A stretch of DNA of 18,444 nt, from positions 1 to 18,444 of the forward strand of contig CAMLMI010000049.1 of the NCBI GenBank assembly GCA_946480965.1, read 5' to 3'. The DNA is from an uncultured Verrucomicrobiales bacterium. Lineage in GTDB: Bacteria > Verrucomicrobiota > Verrucomicrobiae > Limisphaerales > CANJSG01. The notes under the pieces are model-generated. The model searched no databases, was not told the origin of the DNA, and was given only the letters and a program-made list of their open reading frames with translations. Below, one piece after another: positions 14,411 through 18,444 of the stretch (position 1 is the first letter of the stretch; every line of letters begins with the position of its first letter). The position numbers were made by a program, and so were the translations under genes.

Positions 14411-15166
14411 ATGAACGCCCTTCGCTTTCGCCCTTTTGGAATCTCTCCTCGGCCCGTCCGCGCCGCGTTCACCCTGATCGAACTGCTCGTGGTGATCGCC
14501 ATCATCGCGATCCTCGCCGGGATGCTGCTTCCGGCTTTGGCCAAGGCCAAAGCCAAGGCGCAGCAGATCAACTGCGTCTCCAACTTCAAGCAGATGGGCA
14601 TCGCGCTGTCCGTCTATACGATGGACCATGACGAGTGGCTGCCGCCGGGACGCGGGGCCGATCCGGTGGGGCTCGATCAGACCCAAGGCTGCGTTTACAA
14701 CAACACGCGGAACTACCGAAAATGGCTCGTCCATTACCTGGCACCGGCTCTGTCGCTGCCTTCTCCTTCGTCGATCCCGGCCACGACCCAGCATGTCGCC
14801 CGCGTCTTTCTCTGTCCGGGATACATCAAGCGCGTGCCGCCTTCGGTCGAAGCGGGCGGGTTCAAGACGGCGGGTTCGTATTCCGCGCTGCGCTACACGA
14901 ACAACCTCGCCGTGCAGATCCCGTTTTTCCCGTTCGGCAAAAACACGGACAACCTGGCTCCGCGCAAGTTGTCCGAGGTCGCGAACTTCCCCACGGCCTG
15001 GGCCATTGCGGACATCGACGCGGAGGTGTCCAGCGATCCGGCCGCGTTCCAGGCCTCGGTGGGAGCGGGGCTGACGCCGAAACCGGTCCACGACAAGTCG
15101 CGCAACTTCCTCTTCTTCGATTCCAGCGTGGTGTCGCGACGTGCGACCGGGCCGCAGAACTACTGA
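14411..15166 (+). CDS. Prepilin-type N-terminal methylation protein, H-X9-D family
   Basis: This is a 251-residue type IV pilin/type II secretion pseudopilin-like protein. The prepilin motif [21 protein letters not shown] starts at F20. Prepilin peptidase would cut between A19 and F20, and E24 is the conserved Glu at +5. The hydrophobic helix (20-43) is followed by the Lys/Ala-rich [23 protein letters not shown] typical of the verrucomicrobial/planctomycete family, then a globular part with two cysteines (VFLCPGY). Near the C-terminus H227-X9-D237-S238 ([12 protein letters not shown]) matches the family's H-X9-DG motif, except that Gly is Ser. The ATG at 14411 is chosen over TTG 14402. There is no Shine-Dalgarno sequence. 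No pilus assembly genes are nearby; in these phyla such genes are often scattered. The role of this subfamily is not established. Confidence 0.88.
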   Translation: MNALRFRPFGISPRPVRAAFTLIELLVVIAIIAILAGMLLPALAKAKAKAQQINCVSNFKQMGIALSVYTMDHDEWLPPGRGADPVGLDQTQGCVYNNTRNYRKWLVHYLAPALSLPSPSSIPATTQHVARVFLCPGYIKRVPPSVEAGGFKTAGSYSALRYTNNLAVQIPFFPFGKNTDNLAPRKLSEVANFPTAWAIADIDAEVSSDPAAFQASVGAGLTPKPVHDKSRNFLFFDSSVVSRRATGPQNY

Positions 15167-15483
15167 GAAGACAGGGCGGGAACGTCCAACACAGAACGTC
15201 GAAGCGCGCTTCCCGATCTTCGTGGGTGCCCGGTCCCCCGATCTGGAGTTCGTCCTGTGAGCTGGTTTGAAAGAAGATGAGAAAGGCTCGCAGCCTGTCT
15301 TTCCCGTTGGTGATTGGCAAAGAGGTAGGGAGTGACTTCAAACCGTGTAGCTGAGCCAAGCAAGGATGGCGGCGGGAACTGGCGCAAAAGAGTGAAAAGG
15401 ATTGAGCCGGTAGCCATGCGGCTGGACCGAAGCCACTCCTCCGTTGCTTCGGCACCGGGCTGGGCGCAGGCTTTCGCGCGGCG
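15167..15483. other. 317-bp intergenic region, degraded repeat at left end
   Basis: No credible gene lies here. The left end has two near-identical 10-mers, AACGTCCAAC (15181-15190) and AACGTCGAAG (15195-15204), within a GGGCGGGAACGTCC context that resembles an intergenic repeat I associate with this phylum. The right half contains A/G-rich sequence (15381-15400). I see no convincing promoter or terminator. Confidence 0.3.
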
Positions 15484-16242
15484 ATGCCGTATTCCCATCC
15501 GCAGCCCATTTCTCCCTCCGACGCCTTCACCAAGGTCCGGCATCTGGTGCCGGGCGCGCTGGCCTTGGCGTGGGTCGCGGGGTTCGTCAATTCCGCCGCG
15601 CTCGCCCTCTTCCGCAGTCCGGTCAGCCACATGAGCGGCACGGTGTCGCATCTCGGCATCGATCTGGCGCGGGCGCACTGGGCGGATGCGGGAGGGTCGG
15701 CCGGGATCGTGCTGGGCTTCGTGGCCGGCGCGATCCTCGCGGGCGTCCTGGTCGGCGCGCTCAAGCTCGTGCCGGGGCGCGCCTACGGGATCGTGATGTT
15801 CGTGGAGGGCGTGGCGCTGGCGCTCGCGGGGGTGTTCCTGCTGAACGGCCGGCTGCGATTGGGCCTGCCGATGATCGCGCTGGGCTGCGGCCTGCAGAAC
15901 GCGATGAGCAGCAGCTATTGCGGCCTGATGATCCGGACGACGCACGTGACGGGCACGGTGACGGACATCGGCGTGATGATCGGGCATTGGCTGCGGCACC
16001 GGCAGATCCAACGGCGCAAGCTGGCCTTTCTCTGTGCGCTGGTGGCGGCGTTCGGCCTGGGCTGTTGGATGGGCGCGGCGACGGAGTTCCGTTTCGGCCC
16101 GAGCGTGCTGTTCGTGCCGGCTGCGCTGATGACGTTGGCGGGCGCGGTCTTCTGGTTCGTCACCCACGCGGGGCTGGTGGACCTGATGCAGGACGCGCAG
16201 CCGAGGCCGCCCCGGACTTCGAGCTTTCCCGAGTCGAAGTGA
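15484..16242 (+). CDS. YoaK family (DUF1275) membrane protein
   Basis: This is a 252-residue inner-membrane protein of the DUF1275/YoaK family, whose transport substrate is unknown. It shows about six hydrophobic segments (approximately 21-42, 72-94, 100-120, 128-150, 180-198 and 208-228). The diagnostic motifs are VAGFVNSAAL (31-40), SHMSGTVSHLG (48-58) and the central CGLQNAMSSSYCGLMIRTTH then VTGTVTDIG (135-163). The cytoplasmic loop RHRQIQRRKL is basic, consistent with positive-inside topology. The C-terminal tail is Pro-rich and polar. It starts at ATG 15484 with no Shine-Dalgarno sequence. The BtuF-like gene follows 54 bp later on the same strand, so co-transcription is possible, but no shared pathway is evident. 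Confidence 0.92.
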   Translation: MPYSHPQPISPSDAFTKVRHLVPGALALAWVAGFVNSAALALFRSPVSHMSGTVSHLGIDLARAHWADAGGSAGIVLGFVAGAILAGVLVGALKLVPGRAYGIVMFVEGVALALAGVFLLNGRLRLGLPMIALGCGLQNAMSSSYCGLMIRTTHVTGTVTDIGVMIGHWLRHRQIQRRKLAFLCALVAAFGLGCWMGAATEFRFGPSVLFVPAALMTLAGAVFWFVTHAGLVDLMQDAQPRPPRTSSFPESK

Positions 16243-16296
16243 GGGCGGCGAAGCGTCGCTTGCCCGGCACCGGTTCCGGCCGTATGCCCTTGCGCG

Positions 16297-17232
16297 ATGA
16301 AACCGCCGCCGTTGCCGCCGAAGGTCGTCTCGCTGCTGCCCGCCGCCACCGAAATGGTTTGCGCGCTGGGCCAACGCAGCCGGTTGGTCGGCCGTTCCCA
16401 CGAGTGCGATTTCCCCGAAGAGGTTCGTTCGCTCCCCGCCTGCACGCGCGCCCGCATCGATGCCGCGGCCAGCAGCGCGGAGATCGACCGGCAGGTGAAG
16501 GCGCGCGCCGAGGCGGGCGAATCGCTCTACGAGATCGACGTTCCGCAACTCCGTCGCCTCCAGCCGGGCGTGATCTTCGCGCAGGGCCAGTGCGAGGTCT
16601 GCGCCGTGTCCGACGCCGATGTCCGCAAGGCTTTGGCCCGCGAGATCGGCTGGCAGCCCGAGGTGGTTGCGCTTTCACCGAAACGGTTCACCGATCTCTG
16701 GGCCGATTTGAGAACCGTGGCCCTGGCGCTCGGACTGCCCGATGAAGGCCGCGACACGATCCGTGCCTTGAAGGAACGCGTGGCCGAAGTGCTCCTGCGC
16801 GTCTGCCAACAGAGCCATCGTCCCACCGTGGCCTGCATCGAGTGGCTGGAGCCGTTGATGACGGCGGGCAACTGGGTGCCGGAAATGGTCGAACTGGCGG
16901 GCGGGCAAAACCTGCTGGCCCGCGCGGGCGAACATTCACCGTGGCTCGACTGGGAACGGCTCCGCGCGGCTAATCCCGAGATCCTGCTGCTGATGCCCTG
17001 CGGCTTCGATCGCGAGCGGACGCGGAAGGAACTCGCACGATTGGCCGGGCAACCGGGTTGGGCCCAGATGACGGCGGTGCGTTCGCGCCAAGTCTTTATC
17101 CTCGACGGCAACGCCTACTTCAATCGCCCCGGGCCACGCCTGGTGGATTCCGTCGAGATGCTGGCGGAGATCTTCTTCCCGATGGCCTTTCCCAAGGCCC
17201 GCTACGAGGGCAAGGGCTGGGAGCGGATCTGA
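16297..17232 (+). CDS. BtuF-like (cobalamin-binding-fold) protein without signal peptide
   Basis: This 311-residue protein has the class III substrate-binding-protein fold of BtuF/FhuD (PF01497). Visible features are VVSLLPAATEMVCALG (10-25, lobe 1), VGRSHECDFP (31-40), LYEIDVPQLRRLQPGVIFAQ and the subfamily-specific QCEVCAVS (98-105), followed by a long linking helix (ALGLPDEGRDTIRAL) and lobe 2 with ACIEWLEPLMTAGNWVPEM, AANPEILLLMPCGF and RPGPRLVDSVEML. BtuF proteins bind vitamin B12 in the periplasm, but this one starts at MKPPPLPPKVVSLLP with no hydrophobic leader, so it is predicted cytoplasmic. No BtuC, BtuD or TonB receptor lies nearby. Ligand and role are therefore open; cobalamin binding is only a family guess. 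It follows the YoaK gene by 54 bp. Confidence 0.82.
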   Translation: MKPPPLPPKVVSLLPAATEMVCALGQRSRLVGRSHECDFPEEVRSLPACTRARIDAAASSAEIDRQVKARAEAGESLYEIDVPQLRRLQPGVIFAQGQCEVCAVSDADVRKALAREIGWQPEVVALSPKRFTDLWADLRTVALALGLPDEGRDTIRALKERVAEVLLRVCQQSHRPTVACIEWLEPLMTAGNWVPEMVELAGGQNLLARAGEHSPWLDWERLRAANPEILLLMPCGFDRERTRKELARLAGQPGWAQMTAVRSRQVFILDGNAYFNRPGPRLVDSVEMLAEIFFPMAFPKARYEGKGWERI

Positions 17233-17340
17233 GGCGGAATGGTGCGGAGGGTGATTTGGATCTGGGTCATGGAGTGAGGTCGGTTGGGACTCTTCGAGGG
17301 GCTGCTTTTGCCGCCTCCAGATGCTGCCTGACCTTGGCCC

Positions 17341-17379
17341 GGTCCAGCCCCGGCGCGCGGCGGTTCGCCGTTTTGGACC
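17341..17379 (+). terminator. Weak terminator-like hairpin
   Basis: CGGCG-GTT-CGCCG (17358-17370) is followed by TTTT, and an outer GGTCCA/TGGACC pair (17341-17346, 17374-17379) encloses it. It lies about 110 bp after the BtuF-like stop in the 289-bp spacer before the convergent LuxR-type gene. The T-run is short. Apart from this I see nothing in 17233-17521. Confidence 0.3.
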
Positions 17380-17521
17380 AATCGCGCTCGATGCATCCCG
17401 ATGATCGAGGCTCGTTCGTTTTGATTCAGCTCATCGCCCGCTCCGATATTTCCTTTGCCCGCTCCCGAGTAAAGGCAGCCGCCAGCATGGACCGGCCAAC
17501 GCCCGTTGTGGTCAGAGGCCT

Positions 17522-18444
17522 TTATTTCTCCAGGAAGCGGACGACAGCTTCGGTGCGGGTGCGGACGTGGAGCCGTTCGAAGATGTTCTTGATGTGGCCG
17601 TGCACGGTCCATGCGCTGATGCCGAGGGCCTGGGCGATTTCCTTGTCCACGCAGCCCTTGCTGAGAAGCGTCAGGACTTCGAGCTCGCGACGGGTGAGGC
17701 GGGCGAGGGCGGGGTCTTCCTGGCCGGCACGGGGGCGCAGGAGTTTCTGGAAGAACGCTTTCACGCGGGAAAGAGCCTCTTCGGGGTTCTGCTCCAGGTT
17801 TCCGGCAAGGTTCAGCATCGGGCCGAGCAGGTTCGCCGGATCCACGCGGCGGAGCATGTAGCCGACGGCTCCGCCGGGCGTGGAGACAAACATCTGGTCG
17901 CCATCGGGGGCGGCGGAATAGGTCAGGGCGGAGACGCCGGGACGGATCTGGGCGAATTCGCCGGGAGAAGGATAGCCGACGCGTTCGGAGAGGCTGCGGT
18001 TGAGCAGGACCATCTGCGGTCGGTGGCGCTCGAGGGCGGCGTCGAAGGACGCGACGGAATCGCAGGTGACGGCGATGCAGTCCTTCTGCTGGTTGACGCA
18101 CCAGGCGAGGGCGCGGCGGATGCCGTCGTCAGTCTCAAGGACCAGGATGCGATGCGTGTTGGATGAAGCGGCTTCCTTGGTGGGCTCGGGCGGGTTCACC
18201 AAGGTGTGGACGGTGGTGTAGGTCCAGAGGATGGGATTGGCGCTCCACTCGAAGCCGAGGATGAGCTCGCGGGCGAAGGCGCGGTTGGTCTTTTCCCAGC
18301 CTTGGCGAAGAACCGACTTGTAGATCTGGTGGGCCTTGGCGGCGGCGGCTTCGCCATCGGGGGTGCCGAGCGGGAAGTAGTAGCCGATGCCGCCGTGGTC
18401 GATGCGGACGGCGAGGTCGGTGTCCGATTCGCCGGAGCCGGGGA
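17522..18444 (-). CDS. LuxR-type regulator with degenerate receiver, 5' partial
   Basis: The frame is open from the right edge, so the N-terminus is outside the window; 306 codons are visible (first complete codon at 18442). Residues ~1-80 are a domain I do not recognise (AVRIDHGGIGYYFPLGTPDG, then ELILGFEWSANPILWTYTT). Residues ~98-215 resemble a response-regulator receiver (ILVLETDD...), but the phosphoacceptor Asp is Asn148 (VVLLN-type context, MVLLNRSL; codon 17999-18001) and the conserved Lys is Arg198 (GYMLR). Residues ~249-306 are a NarL/LuxR helix-turn-helix (LTRRELEVLTLLSKGCVDKE, ISAWTVHGHIKNIFERLHVRTRTEAV). It probably binds DNA without phosphorylation control. A GTG at 18202 would give only 226 residues and is unlikely to be the true start. 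No histidine kinase is next to it in the window. Confidence 0.85.
   Translation of the reverse strand, partial: PGSGESDTDLAVRIDHGGIGYYFPLGTPDGEAAAAKAHQIYKSVLRQGWEKTNRAFARELILGFEWSANPILWTYTTVHTLVNPPEPTKEAASSNTHRILVLETDDGIRRALAWCVNQQKDCIAVTCDSVASFDAALERHRPQMVLLNRSLSERVGYPSPGEFAQIRPGVSALTYSAAPDGDQMFVSTPGGAVGYMLRRVDPANLLGPMLNLAGNLEQNPEEALSRVKAFFQKLLRPRAGQEDPALARLTRRELEVLTLLSKGCVDKEIAQALGISAWTVHGHIKNIFERLHVRTRTEAVVRFLEK

Noticed and set aside
3449..15166. Shared C-terminal PQNY in DUF4139 copy 1 and the prepilin-like protein
   Set aside because: Four residues only, in unrelated families; treated as coincidence.
15160..16548. 462-aa minus-strand frame opposite YoaK and BtuF-like genes
   Set aside because: Low-complexity Arg/His/Gln composition, and it spans two well-supported plus-strand genes.
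17058..17861. 267-aa plus-strand frame across the BtuF-like 3' end
   Set aside because: It overlaps two genes, has no recognisable motif and spans a terminator-like spacer.
1..18444. CRISPR array, integrase, transposase, toxin-antitoxin or phage module
   Set aside because: I looked for direct-repeat arrays and for hallmark motifs on both strands and saw none.

Overview
This is an 18.4 kb, GC-rich (roughly 65% by eye) bacterial window that looks like an environmental Verrucomicrobia genome. The lineage call is inference. It rests on a prepilin-like protein ending in an H-X9-D motif, a very large secreted CotH/lamin-tail-domain protein, tandem DUF4139-like secreted proteins, dispersed palindromic repeats of the CCCCTGACCCCTCC type, and almost no Shine-Dalgarno sequences. 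The left edge carries 28 nt of Illumina TruSeq adapter (6-33), so this is the end of an assembled contig and the first ~35 bases are not biological.

Layout. 153-2032 (minus): a tagaturonate epimerase-family enzyme (uxaE-like) followed by an unrecognised 199-aa protein. 2033-2284: a divergent spacer with two hairpins. 2285-4981 (plus): two tandem DUF4139-like secreted paralogues. The second has a 125-bp inverted-repeat element inside its coding start, and a strong terminator follows it at 5007-5043. 5050-10059 (minus): a 1669-aa secreted protein with one CotH kinase and four lamin-tail domains. 10197-10614 (minus): a decayed yjdF (DUF2238) gene with an internal deletion and frameshift. 10650-10889: a ~240-bp TIR-bounded element holding six small hairpins. 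10885-11307 (minus): a lower-GC orphan ORF whose stop lies in the element's terminal repeat. 11338-12642 (minus): a class III aminotransferase (probably argD), with tRNA-Gly(UCC) upstream at 12751-12824. 12895-14268 (plus): type I dihydroorotase (pyrC). 14411-15166 (plus): a type II secretion/pilin-like protein. 15484-17232 (plus): a YoaK (DUF1275) membrane protein and a BtuF-like substrate-binding-fold protein with no signal peptide. 17522-18444 (minus): a response-regulator-like LuxR protein that lacks the phosphoacceptor Asp and runs off the right edge.

The genes do not form one pathway. There are housekeeping biosynthesis genes (argD, pyrC, tRNA-Gly), a hexuronate catabolism enzyme, and several secreted proteins of unknown role. 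The most unusual signals are non-coding or at the gene/repeat boundary: a palindromic element that rewrites the N-terminus of a secreted protein, the hairpin-array element, and the degenerate receiver protein with an uncharacterised N-terminal region. I found no CRISPR array, transposase, integrase, toxin-antitoxin pair or phage gene, and no clearly new multi-gene system.
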